Positions 50,557-60,639 are shown, counted from the first letter of the stretch. The stretch: DNA of 64,000 nt from Rhodoferax sp. (GCA_008015235.1 SSFF01000004.1:277966-341965), one strand, 5' to 3'. Notes: generated by a model from the sequence alone, not told the origin. A program made the numbers and translations.

Positions 50557-53500
50557 ATGCCGAACCGCACTGAAAGTCTGCAAAAGCAGGTTCTGCACCT
50601 CCAACAGGAGTTGCAACAGACCCAGGCGCGCCTGCAGGCCGAGATCGAGGCGAAAGAGCGAGAGCTGGCCCCGCGCATGCGGGCCCAGCAGCAGATGTCG
50701 GTCATCTTCACGCACAGCCCGATACCGATTTCCCTGAGCCGTCTGTCCGACGGCGTGTTTGTGGATGTCAACGAGCGCTGGATGCAGACCACCGGGCTCA
50801 GCCTGGGGGCTGTATTGGGGCGTTCGGCCATGGACGTAGGGATCTGGAGCCGCCCGGTTCAGCGCGACAACTGGCTGGGCAGCGACCGGGGGGATGGTCG
50901 TCTGGATATGCTGGAAATGCCATTCATTCGGCCCGATGGACAGCGGCGGGTGTTTCAGCACAATGCTTCCAAGGTGGAGATCGGGGGTGTCGACTATCTG
51001 CTGGTCTATCTGCGCGATGTGACCCAGGAGCACGCCACCGCGGTCGAGTTGTTGGCCAGTGAGCAGCTGCTCAAGGCCACCAATGCCCGCCTGGCGCAGC
51101 AGGTCGGCATTTTTGAAGAGCTGGAAGATCTGGCTTCGGTTGGCTACTGGACGGCCGTACTGTCCACTGGCGAAGTCCAGTGGTCGCACGGCCTGTACCA
51201 GCTCAGCGGCTTGCCGGTGGGCAGTGTGTCTACCCTGGCCGACTCGACGGCACGCATTCATCCCCGCGACCTGCCGCGTCTGGAGCATGCACGCCGCTCG
51301 GTCAACGGGGCGGTGGTCGAGTACCGCTGGCTGCACCCCGATGGCAAGACCCGCTGGGTTCGCACCCGCATCCGGCGTTGGCACAGCGACGATGACCGCA
51401 GCATGGACCTGGGGGTGGTGCAGGACATCACGGCTGAGCGCGAGGCCGCGCTGGAGTTGCAGGAAAAACTGGACTTCATCCAGAAGATCACTTCGCGCGC
51501 GCCCGGCGTCGTGTTCCAGCTGCGACGCAATCCGGACGGCAGCTACCAGTTTGTGTATGTGGCCGATCCCATACAAGAGATGTACCGGGGCATCACCCCT
51601 GAGCAGATGTTGGCGGACGGTCGGCGCGCGCTGGAAGTGCACCACCCCGATGACTTGCAGGGATTCTTTGATTCCATAGCCGAATCGGCCCGCAAGCTGA
51701 CACCCTGGCAGCACGAGTACCGTCTGCGTTTCCCCAATGGCGATGTGCGCTGGTTGCTGGGGCAGGCTACCCCAGAGCGAGATGAACACGGTGCCACCAT
51801 CTGGAATGGCTTTGTCACCGACATCACCGAGCGCCGCTTGGCCCAGGACAACCTGCTGGCCAGTGAAGCGCGCTTTCGGGCACTGACCGACCTGTCCTCG
51901 GACTGGTACTGGGAGCAGGACGCCGAATTCCGTTTTGTCCGCATCGACGGTAGCCTGTCCGGTCCCATGACGGTGGGCGACGAGGCTGCCATTGGCAAGA
52001 CCCGGTGGGATTCCGGCGCCGAAGGGGTGAGCGCTTCCGAATGGGCCAAACACCGCGCGGACCTGTACGCCCACCGCACTTTCCATGACTTCCAGATCCA
52101 ACGCCGCCGCCCAGACGGCAGTCTGATCTGGGCCTCCATCAGCGGGGCTCCGATCTTTGACGAGAACGGTGTCTTTACCGGTTACCGCGGCATTGGTCGC
52201 GACATTACCGAGCGCAAACGCGATGAAGACCGCATCGAGCGCCTGGCGTTCTATGACCCGCTCACCGGGCTGCCGAACCGGCGCCTGCTGATGGACCGCC
52301 TGCACAGTGCACTCGCCCTGCGCGAACGTGATGGCAGCACCGGCGCCATCCTGTTCATCGACCTGGACAACTTCAAGGACCTCAACGACACCCGCGGCCA
52401 TGACGTGGGTGACGAGCTGCTCAAGCAGGTGGCGATTCGCCTGGGCGAGTGCGTGCGCGATGCCGACACCGTGGCGCGCCTGGGCGGTGACGAGTTTGTC
52501 GTCATGCTGCAGCAGCTCAGCCCCCAGATGCAGGAGGCCGCGGCCGATGTCGAGGTGGTGGGGCGCAAGATTCTGCAGACCCTGAACCAGCCGTACCGGC
52601 TTCATGGTGTCGAACACCACAGCACGCCCAGTGTGGGGGTGGCCATGTTCCAGGAAGACCAGCTCACCATTGATGAACTGCTCAAGCGTGCCGACCTGGC
52701 CATGTACCAGGCCAAGGCGGCCGGGCGCAATACCTTGCGGTTTTTCGATCCGGCCATGCAGGCCGCCGCCACGGCGCGCGCCAGCGTCGAATCGGATCTG
52801 CGCCTGGCTTTGCAAAACGACCAGATGGTCTTGTACTTCCAACCCGTGGTGGATGTCGATGAGCGCACCACCGGGGTCGAGGCACTGGTACGTTGGCTGC
52901 ACCCGGTGCGCGGAATGGTCAGCCCTGCCGAATTCATTCCCGTGGCGGAGCAGACCGGACTCATACTGGAACTGGGGTTGTGGGTGTTGCGGGCTGCCTG
53001 CCAGCAACTGGTGCAATGGAGTGGCGACGCCAGGACCCGTTCCCTGAGCATTTCGGTCAACGTCAGTGCGCGCCAGTTCCGCCACCCGGGCTTTACCCAG
53101 CAGGTGCTCGATGTGTTGCGCCAGACTGGCGCCAACCCTTACCGCCTGAAACTGGAGCTCACTGAAAGCCTGCTGCTGACCGACTTTGCCGACGTGACCA
53201 ACAAGATGACCGAGCTGCGCTCCATCGGCGTGAGCTTCTCGCTCGACGACTTCGGCACCGGCTATTCCTCGCTGAGCTACCTCAAGCAGCTGCCGCTGGA
53301 CCACCTCAAGATTGACCAGTCTTTTGTGCGGGGCGTGCTCGAAGACCCCAACGACGCCGCCATTGCGCGCACCATCCTGACCCTGGCCGCGAGCCTGGAC
53401 CTGGGCGTGGTGGCCGAGGGCGTGGAGATTGCCGGGCAGCGTGACTTCCTGAAGGATAACGGCTGCCGTGCTTTCCAGGGCTACCTGTTTGGGCGCCCGG

Positions 53501-53562
53501 TGCCGGTGCAGCTGCTCGATCTGCGCGATACGGCCAATAGCCGTTTCACTACATTGCAGTAA
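50557..53562 (+). CDS. Multi-PAS GGDEF-EAL c-di-GMP protein
   Basis: Protein of 1001 residues. An N-terminal coiled coil (5-45) precedes four PAS segments (about 50-165, 185-300, 310-420, 430-555), a GGDEF domain with intact motif near 643 and an EAL domain with intact motif near 775. No membrane segments, so a cytoplasmic sensor. Divergent from lldD and possibly responding to redox or metabolic state. Confidence 0.92.
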   Translation: MPNRTESLQKQVLHLQQELQQTQARLQAEIEAKERELAPRMRAQQQMSVIFTHSPIPISLSRLSDGVFVDVNERWMQTTGLSLGAVLGRSAMDVGIWSRPVQRDNWLGSDRGDGRLDMLEMPFIRPDGQRRVFQHNASKVEIGGVDYLLVYLRDVTQEHATAVELLASEQLLKATNARLAQQVGIFEELEDLASVGYWTAVLSTGEVQWSHGLYQLSGLPVGSVSTLADSTARIHPRDLPRLEHARRSVNGAVVEYRWLHPDGKTRWVRTRIRRWHSDDDRSMDLGVVQDITAEREAALELQEKLDFIQKITSRAPGVVFQLRRNPDGSYQFVYVADPIQEMYRGITPEQMLADGRRALEVHHPDDLQGFFDSIAESARKLTPWQHEYRLRFPNGDVRWLLGQATPERDEHGATIWNGFVTDITERRLAQDNLLASEARFRALTDLSSDWYWEQDAEFRFVRIDGSLSGPMTVGDEAAIGKTRWDSGAEGVSASEWAKHRADLYAHRTFHDFQIQRRRPDGSLIWASISGAPIFDENGVFTGYRGIGRDITERKRDEDRIERLAFYDPLTGLPNRRLLMDRLHSALALRERDGSTGAILFIDLDNFKDLNDTRGHDVGDELLKQVAIRLGECVRDADTVARLGGDEFVVMLQQLSPQMQEAAADVEVVGRKILQTLNQPYRLHGVEHHSTPSVGVAMFQEDQLTIDELLKRADLAMYQAKAAGRNTLRFFDPAMQAAATARASVESDLRLALQNDQMVLYFQPVVDVDERTTGVEALVRWLHPVRGMVSPAEFIPVAEQTGLILELGLWVLRAACQQLVQWSGDARTRSLSISVNVSARQFRHPGFTQQVLDVLRQTGANPYRLKLELTESLLLTDFADVTNKMTELRSIGVSFSLDDFGTGYSSLSYLKQLPLDHLKIDQSFVRGVLEDPNDAAIARTILTLAASLDLGVVAEGVEIAGQRDFLKDNGCRAFQGYLFGRPVPVQLLDLRDTANSRFTTLQ

Positions 53563-53585
53563 AAAAGGCCCCTTTGGGGGCCTTG
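53561..53585 (-). terminator. Terminator of suhB
   Basis: GGCCCC-TTT-GGGGGCC hairpin with a T-run on the minus strand, between the convergent GGDEF-EAL gene and suhB. Confidence 0.8.
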
Positions 53586-53609
53586 GTCATGTGCCGGATT
53601 TTGCTGCGG

Positions 53610-54470
53610 CTATTCCTGCGTGGGGGCGGGTGCCTGGCGCACGGCCGCTTTTTCACCAGCGCTGGCGAACTTGCTGTACTTGCCCAGAATGCCGATCAGT
53701 TGTCCGTACACCTTGGGGGTGCCAGCCAGGCATTCGTGCTGTTCCAGGAAGTCGGATTCGCCGGTGAAGTTGCCCACCAAGCCACCGGCCTCGCTCACCA
53801 GGAGCGAGCCCGCGGCCACGTCCCATGGTTGCAGACCGGTCTCGAAGAAGCCTTCGGTGTAACCGGCGGCCACGTAAGCCAGGTCGAGCGCGGCGGCACC
53901 AGGGCGGCGCAGGCCGGCGGTGCGCTGCATCACTTCGCCCATCATGGCCAGGTAGCGGTTGAAGTCGTCACCGGGGCGGAAGGGGAAGCCGGTGGAGATC
54001 AGCGATTCCTTGAGCTGGTTGCGCTTGGAGACGCGGATGCGGCGCTCGTTCAGGTAGGCCCCGCGGCCCTTGGTGGCGGTGAACAGGTCGTTGCGGGTGG
54101 GGTCGTAGACCACGGCTTGCTCGACCTTGCCACGCACGGCCAGGGCGATGCTCACGCAGTACACGGGCAGGCCGTGGATGAAGTTGGTGGTGCCGTCCAG
54201 CGGATCGATGATCCAGACGTAATCGGAGTCCTTGGCACCCATGGTGCGCCCGGACTCTTCGGCCCAGATGCCGTGGCCGGGGTAGGCGCTGAGCAGCGTA
54301 TCGATGATGATGCGCTCAGCCGCATGGTCCACTTCGGTCACGAAGTCGTTGGCCTTCTTCTGCGAGATGCGTACCGACTCGATGTCGAGCGCGGCGCGGT
54401 TGATGATTGAGCCGGCGGTACGGGCTGCTTTCACAGCCACGTTGAGCATGGGGTGCTGATTGGTCGTCAT
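53610..54470 (-). CDS. suhB: Inositol-1-monophosphatase
   Basis: Protein of 286 residues from the ATG at 54470. Metal-binding motifs are [20 protein letters not shown] and [15 protein letters not shown], as in IMPase/SuhB. It dephosphorylates inositol phosphate; in enterobacteria it also takes part in rRNA antitermination. Divergent from trmJ, the usual arrangement in this group. Confidence 0.93.
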   Translation of the reverse strand: MTTNQHPMLNVAVKAARTAGSIINRAALDIESVRISQKKANDFVTEVDHAAERIIIDTLLSAYPGHGIWAEESGRTMGAKDSDYVWIIDPLDGTTNFIHGLPVYCVSIALAVRGKVEQAVVYDPTRNDLFTATKGRGAYLNERRIRVSKRNQLKESLISTGFPFRPGDDFNRYLAMMGEVMQRTAGLRRPGAAALDLAYVAAGYTEGFFETGLQPWDVAAGSLLVSEAGGLVGNFTGESDFLEQHECLAGTPKVYGQLIGILGKYSKFASAGEKAAVRQAPAPTQE

Positions 54471-54600
54471 GGATAGCTTGTAGTGGGCCGCAGGCTTGTG
54501 GTCTGTGGCACTGGAGGAACGGTTGGACCTGCGGGTCGATGCCGGAGGCGACAATAACGTTATTTTACGCGCCCCGCGTGGGCCGGTTCCATTTTTCCCC

Positions 54601-55404
54601 ATGCACACCCGATTCATCCTGATCCAGACCAGCCACGCTGGCAATGTGGGCGCCGCCGCCCGCGCCATGAAAACCATGGGCTTTGACGACCTGGTGCTGG
54701 TGGCGCCACGCTGGGCCAATGTGCTGCGCCGCGAGGAAACCATCCAGCGTGCCAGCGGCGCCCTGGACGTGTTGGAGAAGTGCCGCATCGTCGACACGCT
54801 GGATGAGGCGCTCGACGGCATGAGCCACCTGTGCGCCACTGCCATGACCCCGCGCGACTTCGGCCCGCCCACGCGCACGCCGCGCGAACACTTCGAATTG
54901 CTACAAAAACAGGAGCTTCTTGCGCAATCTGCATGCGGACCAGAGGCTGATTTGGCATGTAATCCGGGCCTGCAGTCGGCGCAGCAGGGCATTGCCTTCC
55001 TGTTCGGCTCCGAGCGTTTTGGCATGCGCAACGAGGACGTGTACCGCTGCCATGTCTGTCTGAGCATTCCCAGCAACCCGCAGTTCGGCTCGCTCAACAT
55101 CGGCGCTGCGCTGCAGGTCATCGCCTACGAATGGCGGCTGGCGCTGGGTGGGTTTGGTGTGCCTGCAGCGGCCGCCAGCCCAGGCGCACCGTCGGTGGCC
55201 GATGCCGCGCAGGTGGCGGGCATGCTTGGGCATCTGGAGCAGGCCCTGGTGGCGCTGGAGTTCCTGGACCCCTCCGCACCCAAGAAGCTGATGCCGCGGC
55301 TCAACGGCCTGTTCAACCGCGCCCAGGTGACGCAGGAGGAAATCCACATCCTCCGCGGCATTGCCAAATCCATCTTGCAAAAGTGCGCTCTGCCGAAGGG
55401 ATAG
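54601..55404 (+). CDS. trmJ: tRNA (cytidine/uridine-2'-O-)-methyltransferase TrmJ
   Basis: SPOUT-class methyltransferase of 267 residues from the ATG at 54601. Family marks: [36 protein letters not shown] and [12 protein letters not shown]. It methylates position 32 of tRNAs. Residues about 100-118 are encoded by an in-frame copy of the interspersed repeat and form an extra surface loop missing from the E. coli protein. The core motifs are undisturbed, so it is probably functional. Confidence 0.92.
   Translation: MHTRFILIQTSHAGNVGAAARAMKTMGFDDLVLVAPRWANVLRREETIQRASGALDVLEKCRIVDTLDEALDGMSHLCATAMTPRDFGPPTRTPREHFELLQKQELLAQSACGPEADLACNPGLQSAQQGIAFLFGSERFGMRNEDVYRCHVCLSIPSNPQFGSLNIGAALQVIAYEWRLALGGFGVPAAAASPGAPSVADAAQVAGMLGHLEQALVALEFLDPSAPKKLMPRLNGLFNRAQVTQEEIHILRGIAKSILQKCALPKG
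54899..54951 (-). repeat. Interspersed repeat, copy 9 (inside trmJ)
   Basis: In-frame copy read through on its opposite strand by trmJ, giving the residues [15 protein letters not shown] in outline. Confidence 0.7.
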
Positions 55405-55414
55405 ACTCAGGGCC

Positions 55415-56188
55415 ATGTTCTCCCGTATCCGCTCCGACATCCAGTGCATTCTTGACCGCGACCCGGCTGCCCGCAGCACCTGGGAGGTGCTGACCTGTTA
55501 CCCGGGACTGCACGCCGTCATCCTGCACCGCCCGGCGCACTGGTGCTGGAACCATGGCCTCAAGTGGCTGGGGCGCTTTATCTCCAATTTTTCGCGCTTC
55601 CTGACCGGTATCGAAATCCACCCGGGCGCCAAGATCGGTGAACGTGTGTTCTTCGACCATGCCATGGGCGTGGTGGTGGGCGAGACAGCAGAGATTGGAG
55701 ACGGTTGCACCATCTACCAGGGCGTGACCCTGGGGGGTACCTCGCTCTACAAGGGTACCAAGCGCCACCCCACGCTGGGCCGTGACGTGGTGGTCAGCGC
55801 TGGGGCCAAGGTGCTGGGCGGCTTCGAGGTGGGGGACGGCGCCAAGATCGGCTCGAACGCGGTGGTCATCAAGCCGGTGCCGGCGGGCGCCACGGCGGTG
55901 GGCATTCCGGCGCGCATCATTCCCAGCAAGGAAGGTGTCAGTGCCGACGTGACCACGCAGGAGCGCAAGTTCACGGCCTATGGCATCACGCAGGAAGATG
56001 ACCCGGTGAGCCAGGCCCTGCGAGGGCTGATCGATTCTGCCGCCGGACAGGACCACCAGATTGCCCTGCTCTGGAAAGCGATCGAGACCCTGTCGACCAG
56101 CCGCTCTGAGGCCGACTGCATGCCACAGGATGCTGCGCGCAAGGAATGCTTCGAAGCTGAAAAACTCAACCAGTTGGTAGGGAAGTAA
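55415..56188 (+). CDS. cysE: Serine O-acetyltransferase
   Basis: Protein of 257 residues from the ATG at 55415, 10 bp after trmJ. Left-handed beta-helix of hexapeptide repeats (about 70-180) with the catalytic His in FFDHAMGVVVGETAEIG. It makes O-acetylserine from serine and acetyl-CoA, the substrate of the cysM product. Confidence 0.94.
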   Translation: MFSRIRSDIQCILDRDPAARSTWEVLTCYPGLHAVILHRPAHWCWNHGLKWLGRFISNFSRFLTGIEIHPGAKIGERVFFDHAMGVVVGETAEIGDGCTIYQGVTLGGTSLYKGTKRHPTLGRDVVVSAGAKVLGGFEVGDGAKIGSNAVVIKPVPAGATAVGIPARIIPSKEGVSADVTTQERKFTAYGITQEDDPVSQALRGLIDSAAGQDHQIALLWKAIETLSTSRSEADCMPQDAARKECFEAEKLNQLVGK

Positions 56189-56204
56189 AGCTTTCAGCAG
56201 TTTC

Positions 56205-56252
56205 TGCTACAAAAAAAGAAGCTGCCTGCGCACTGTTTTCGCGGGCTAGGCC
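56205..56252 (-). repeat. Interspersed repeat, copy 10
   Basis: Copy between the convergent cysE and mog genes (AGCCCGCG...GTGCGCAGGCAGCTTC on the minus strand). Confidence 0.7.
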
Positions 56253-56258
56253 ACGTTT

Positions 56259-56858
56259 TTATGCCCGAGGTGGGCGAATGGCGTTCTTGGGCCGGAAGGC
56301 CTTGCACACCGCTTCCACGGTCTCGATGTAGGGGCCGCCGATCAGGTCCACGCAGTAGGGCACGGCGGCAAAGATACCTGCCACCACTTGTTTGCCCTCA
56401 GCGTCTTTGAGTCCTTCCAGGGTTTCGGCGATCGACTTGGGCTGGCCCGGCAGGTTGATGATGAGGCACTGACCACGGATTACCGCCACCTGGCGCGACA
56501 GGATGGCCGTGGGCACGAAATGCAGGCTGATGGCACGCATCTGCTCGCCAAAGCCCGGCATTTCCTTGTCCGCAACGGCCAGCGTGGCTTCGGGCGTCAC
56601 GTCACGGGGTGCTGGGCCGGTGCCGCCGGTGGTCAGTACCAGGCTGCAACCGGCATCGACCAGTTCGATGAGGGTGGCGCTGATGCTGGCCTGGTCGTCG
56701 GCGATCAGGCGGGTTTCCAGCTGCAAGGGGTTGTGCAGGGCGCGGCCCAGCCAGTCCTGCAGGGCCGGGATGCCCTTGTCTTCGTACACGCCGCTGGAGG
56801 CGCGGTCGCTGATCGAGACCAGGCCGATCTTGATGGTGTCGGCTGCTGCGGCGCTCAT
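56259..56858 (-). CDS. mog: Molybdopterin adenylyltransferase
   Basis: Protein of 199 residues of the MogA family. It contains TTGGTGPAPRDVTPEAT, the family motif, and DRASSGVYEDKGIPAL near the N-terminus. It adenylates molybdopterin before molybdenum insertion. Its start overlaps the darP stop by 4 bp (ATGA). Confidence 0.93.
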   Translation of the reverse strand: MSAAAADTIKIGLVSISDRASSGVYEDKGIPALQDWLGRALHNPLQLETRLIADDQASISATLIELVDAGCSLVLTTGGTGPAPRDVTPEATLAVADKEMPGFGEQMRAISLHFVPTAILSRQVAVIRGQCLIINLPGQPKSIAETLEGLKDAEGKQVVAGIFAAVPYCVDLIGGPYIETVEAVCKAFRPKNAIRPPRA

Positions 56859-57487
56859 TCGGCATCCTCCTCGGTCGCGTTGGCGTCCTTGCTTTCCAGC
56901 GCTTCGCGCACCAGCTGGAAAATCTCACGGTAGGCGCGGCCATGGCGCGGCGCTTCACCGGGTTTTTCGGGTTTGGCGTCCTTGCGGGCCTGGCGCACCA
57001 GCGAGCGCAGCTGCTGGCTGTCGGTGGCGGGGTGCAGGTTCAGCCATTGGCCCACGGCATCGTCGTTGGCGACGAGCTGGTCGCGCCATTTCTCGGCGTG
57101 GTGCAGCAGTGCCGTTTCCTGGCGGCTGGGCGTGTGCTGGGCATGCAATGCGGCGCGAATGGCCTCGTGCTGCTCGGGCGTGAGCTGGCGCATGAGCTTG
57201 CCGATGAATTGCATCTGGCGCCGTTTGCCTTCGAAGTTGGTGATGCGCTTGGCCTCCGCCACGGCTTCGACCAAGCGATCGGGCAGGGCCAGTTTGGCCA
57301 TGGGGTCGGCGGACAGGTTGAGCAGGTCTTCACCGAGCTTTTGCAGCTCGGCGCTCTCCTTCTTGAGGTCGGTGCGGGTGGGTTCGTCCCCGCCCTTGAG
57401 TTCGCGTTTGTATTCCAGATCGAGTTCACTGCCCTCGGCAATGAATTGCCCCCGAACGAAATATCCCTTTTTCAGTTTACGTGCCAT
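56855..57487 (-). CDS. darP: Ribosome-associated protein DarP (YjgA/DUF615)
   Basis: Protein of 210 residues from the ATG at 57487 (an upstream TTG is open but unlikely). DUF615 pattern: DLKKESAELQKLGEDLL, RRQMQFIGKLMR. In E. coli it assists late 50S subunit assembly. Divergent from pmbA, the common order in proteobacteria. Confidence 0.92.
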   Translation of the reverse strand: MARKLKKGYFVRGQFIAEGSELDLEYKRELKGGDEPTRTDLKKESAELQKLGEDLLNLSADPMAKLALPDRLVEAVAEAKRITNFEGKRRQMQFIGKLMRQLTPEQHEAIRAALHAQHTPSRQETALLHHAEKWRDQLVANDDAVGQWLNLHPATDSQQLRSLVRQARKDAKPEKPGEAPRHGRAYREIFQLVREALESKDANATEEDAE

Positions 57488-57510
57488 AGCCAAGTATCAT
57501 AGCCTTCGCT

Positions 57511-58908
57511 ATGAACCAACCTGTATCCACCCCTTCCGCATCCCGCCAACCCTTGCCAGGTTTTGCCTACAGCCGGGATTATTTTGAACACGTGGTGGAC
57601 AGTGCCTTGGCCCATGCGCGCAAGCTCGGCGCCAGTGATGCCGGGGCCGAAATTTCCGAAGGCTCTGGGTTGAGTGTGTCAGTACGCAATGGCGAACTGG
57701 AAAACGTGGAGCGCAACCGCGACAAGTCGCTGGGGGTGACGGTGTACCTGGGGCACCGCCGCGGCAATGCCAGTACTTCCGACTTTTCCGACGCCGCCGT
57801 GGCGCGCACGGTGCAGGCGGCCTACGACATTGCCCGCTTCACGGCCGAAGACCCGTTTGCCCAGCTGCCCGATGCGGCCGACCTGGCCTCGGACGCCGAT
57901 CGTCTGCGAGACCTCGATCTGTTCCATCCCTGGGCAGTCACCAGTGAGCAGGCAGCACAGATGGCCTTGGCGTGCGAAGCGGCGGCGCGCGGCGTGAGCA
58001 AGCAGATCACCAACAGCGAAGGGGCCTCGGTGTCGGCCCAGCAGTCGCATTTCTTTTCAGCCCACTCCAACGGTTTTCGCGGTGGTTACGCCAGTTCGCG
58101 CCATTCGCTGTCGGTGTCGCCCATTGCCGGCAAGGGGCGCGACATGCAGCGCGACTACTGGTACAGCTCCCAGCGCAATGCCGCCGACCTGGCCAGCGCC
58201 CAGGCCGTGGGCGAATACGCAGCCCGCCGCGCGCTGAGCCGCCTCAAGGCACGCAAGATCGCCACCACCCAATGCCCGGTGCTGTTCGAGTCGCCGCTGG
58301 CGGCCGGTCTGCTCGGCTCCTTTGTGCAGGGCGTGAGTGGCGGCGCCCTGTACCGCAAGAGCAGCTTCCTGCTTGACAGCCTGGGCCAGCAGGTCTTCCC
58401 CAAGCACATCGATCTGCTTGAAGACCCATTTGTGCCGGGTGGCAAAGGCAGTTCGCCTTTCGACGAAGAAGGTGTGCGCGTGCAGCCCCGTAAAGTGGTG
58501 GATGCCGGAGTGGTGCAGGGCTATTTCCTGAGCAGTTACTCGGCCCGCAAGCTCGGTATGAAGACGACCGGCAATGCAGGGGGCTCGCACAACCTGACGC
58601 TGACTTCGCGGCGAACCCGCAAGGGGGACGATCTGGACGCCATGCTGGCCAAGCTGGGCACCGGCCTCTTTGTGACCGAGCTGATGGGGCAGGGCGTGAA
58701 CTACGTGACCGGGGATTATTCCCGAGGCGCCAGCGGCTTTTGGGTGGAAAACGGACGGATTGCCTACCCGGTGCATGAGATCACCATTGCCGGGAACATG
58801 AAGGCGATGCTCAAGGGCATCGAGGCGATCGGTGCCGATGCATATGCATATGGAGCCAAAACGGTGGGCTCCATCCTGATCAACCGGATGAAGGTGGCCG
58901 GAAACTGA
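57511..58908 (+). CDS. pmbA: Metalloprotease-related protein PmbA (TldE)
   Basis: Protein of 465 residues, normal length. Family regions: ISEGSGLSVSVRNGELENVE, NAGGSHNLTL, YSRGASGFWVENG and HEITIAGNMKAML. It forms a hetero-dimer with TldD, which carries the metal site, and cleaves peptides such as antitoxins and modified microcin precursors. Confidence 0.94.
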   Translation: MNQPVSTPSASRQPLPGFAYSRDYFEHVVDSALAHARKLGASDAGAEISEGSGLSVSVRNGELENVERNRDKSLGVTVYLGHRRGNASTSDFSDAAVARTVQAAYDIARFTAEDPFAQLPDAADLASDADRLRDLDLFHPWAVTSEQAAQMALACEAAARGVSKQITNSEGASVSAQQSHFFSAHSNGFRGGYASSRHSLSVSPIAGKGRDMQRDYWYSSQRNAADLASAQAVGEYAARRALSRLKARKIATTQCPVLFESPLAAGLLGSFVQGVSGGALYRKSSFLLDSLGQQVFPKHIDLLEDPFVPGGKGSSPFDEEGVRVQPRKVVDAGVVQGYFLSSYSARKLGMKTTGNAGGSHNLTLTSRRTRKGDDLDAMLAKLGTGLFVTELMGQGVNYVTGDYSRGASGFWVENGRIAYPVHEITIAGNMKAMLKGIEAIGADAYAYGAKTVGSILINRMKVAGN

Positions 58909-58932
58909 AGAGCCGGTTTTTCTGCACCATGC

Positions 58933-58959
58933 AAAACGCCCTCTTGCGAGGGCGTTTTT
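58933..58959. terminator. Bidirectional terminator
   Basis: AAAACGCCCTC-TTGC-GAGGGCGTTTT hairpin between the convergent pmbA and yqeY-type genes. Confidence 0.88.
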
Positions 58960-58980
58960 ACTGGGAAGCCAAGAAGCTGA

Positions 58981-59427
58981 TCAGCCCGCCAGCGCCGCTT
59001 TCACGGCCGCCGACACCGCCGACATTTCGGCCTTGCCCGCCAGGCGGGTTTTCACCACGCCCATGACCTTGCCCATGTCGCCGGGGCCACTGGCACCGAC
59101 TTCGGCCACGATGGCCTTCACGGCCGCCAGCACTTCGTCGGCCGACATGCGTGCTGGCAGGTAGGCTTGCAGCACTTTCAGTTCGGCGGCTTCCTTGTCG
59201 GCCAAGTCCTGGCGTGCGGCTTGTTCGAAGGCGGCGATCGAGTCCTTGCGCTGCTTGATCAGCTTGTCCACCAAGGCCACCACAGCGGCATCGTCCAGCA
59301 CTACGCGCTCATCGACTTCCTTTTGCTTGATGGCAGCCAGCAGCAAGCGGATGGTGCCCAGGCGCTCGCTGTCCTTGGCACGCATGGCGGTTTTCATGTC
59401 TTCGGTGATTTGGTCTTTGAGGGACAT
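58981..59427 (-). CDS. GatB/YqeY family protein
   Basis: Protein of 148 residues starting at the ATG at 59427, chosen because GGAGA lies 6 bp upstream. It opens with MSLKDQITEDMKTAMRAKD and continues as two helical domains of the YqeY type, related to the tail of GatB. It may bind tRNA; the exact role is unknown. Next to rpsU, as in many bacteria. Confidence 0.88.
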   Translation of the reverse strand: MSLKDQITEDMKTAMRAKDSERLGTIRLLLAAIKQKEVDERVVLDDAAVVALVDKLIKQRKDSIAAFEQAARQDLADKEAAELKVLQAYLPARMSADEVLAAVKAIVAEVGASGPGDMGKVMGVVKTRLAGKAEMSAVSAAVKAALAG

Positions 59428-59453
59428 GGGGATCTCCAAATGAAAAGGTTCGG

Positions 59454-59495
59454 CAAAAAAAAAAGCCCGCCGGAGCGTCCCCAGGCGAGCTTTTT
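59454..59495 (-). terminator. Terminator after rpsU
   Basis: Imperfect GC hairpin (AGCTCGCC...GGCGGGCT on the minus strand) followed by about ten T, between rpsU and the YqeY gene. Confidence 0.8.
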
Positions 59496-59519
59496 GGAGC
59501 CTTCAGGGGCTGTACTGGA

Positions 59520-59732
59520 TCAGTACAGCTTCTTGGGCAATTGCATGCTGCGGATGCGCTTGTAGTTGCGCTTGACTGCAGCAGCCTTCTTGCGCTTGCG
59601 CTCGGCAGTGGGCTTTTCGTAGAACTCGCGCGCGCGCAGGTCGGTCAGCAGGCCCAGTTTTTCGATGGTGCGCTTGAAGCGGCGCAGGGCAACTTCAAAG
59701 GGCTCGTTTTCTTTTACACGGATCGTTGTCAA
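59520..59732 (-). CDS. rpsU: Ribosomal protein S21
   Basis: Seventy residues, basic, with the S21 pattern ([33 protein letters not shown]). Part of the 30S platform. The 205 bp before the next terminator show no gene; a 69-codon leftward frame there is judged to be chance. Confidence 0.96.
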   Translation of the reverse strand: MTTIRVKENEPFEVALRRFKRTIEKLGLLTDLRAREFYEKPTAERKRKKAAAVKRNYKRIRSMQLPKKLY

Positions 59733-59937
59733 TACGTAATGATTTCTATAAGGTGCTGTCGCCAGTCGGGTGGGGAAGATCGGGCCCCACCTGCCACGTT
59801 CAGCGATTGTCCCCCGTCTGTAACTAGTATTGGCCGACGGGGGTCGTGCCAGAGAGTAAGCCCGGCATTATAACGCGAGCGCGGGCCCGTGGGGCCATCC
59901 GGGTCGATGAAGGGCGAATTGATACCCCAAAAACACA

Positions 59938-59961
59938 AAAGCCAGCCCGTGGGCTGGCTTT
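59938..59961 (-). terminator. Terminator of the chalcone-isomerase-like gene
   Basis: AAAGCCAGCCC-GT-GGGCTGGCTTT hairpin with a T-rich tail on the minus strand. Confidence 0.8.
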
Positions 59962-60003
59962 GTCGCGGTTAGGCTACGCCTTGTAGGGCAGTCCGGGCCG
60001 GTG

Positions 60004-60606
60004 TCAGTTTTTCCCGGTCAGCAGTGCGCGCTTGATGTTATCTTGCACCGGGTTGTCACCCACCCAGATGCGCAATACAGCATTGTAGAAGGCGATATCG
60101 GGGAGGGTTTCACCGATTTTCTTGCCGTTGAGGGTGCTCACGGTGCCTTGGCCGGGAACCCAGTCCAGGGTCACGATGTCGCCCTTCTTGACCGGTTCCA
60201 GCGCTGCAAACATTTCGCCAAATTTGCCGGTCTGGTTGATGACCTTGGCTTTTTCTTCCTTGGTGGAATTGGCGTTCATGCCCTTGATGAACAGTTGGCC
60301 GAATTCGTCCGAGTTGATTTCCTTCTGGATGTGCAGAGCGACGCGGCGCGGGCGATCCACCGGCAAGGCCATCAGTTCAGCAGTTGTCAGTTCCTTCTTC
60401 TCGGTCAGGTACAGGCCGATGGCATAGCCCTTGAACATCAGGATCTGGCGCATGGCGGCGCCATTGAGCTTGAGCTCCTTGCCAGCCACGGTGCTGGCAT
60501 CGTCGACCTTGACGCCGCCGACATCCATGGCCACGGCAGGCAGTAGGCAAGACAGGGCCAGGGCGCCGGTGGCGAGGAGGCGGGACGGTTGCAGGGATAG
60601 TTTCAT
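60004..60606 (-). CDS. Chalcone-isomerase-like exported protein
   Basis: Protein of 200 residues with a signal peptide (about 1-26, ending PAVA). The body matches the bacterial chalcone-isomerase-like domain (MFKGYAIGLYLTEKK, ALHIQKEINSDEFGQLFIKG, PDIAFYNAVLRIWVGDNPV). These bacterial proteins are periplasmic and probably do not process flavonoids; their role is unclear. Confidence 0.85.
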   Translation of the reverse strand: MKLSLQPSRLLATGALALSCLLPAVAMDVGGVKVDDASTVAGKELKLNGAAMRQILMFKGYAIGLYLTEKKELTTAELMALPVDRPRRVALHIQKEINSDEFGQLFIKGMNANSTKEEKAKVINQTGKFGEMFAALEPVKKGDIVTLDWVPGQGTVSTLNGKKIGETLPDIAFYNAVLRIWVGDNPVQDNIKRALLTGKN

Positions 60607-60639
60607 GGCAGGATCTCCTAGATGTAAGACGGGGTTCGG

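Noticed and set aside
59730..59938. Leftward frame of 69 codons before rpsU
   Set aside because: No ribosome site, unusual composition, and overlap with the rpsU start; judged a chance frame.
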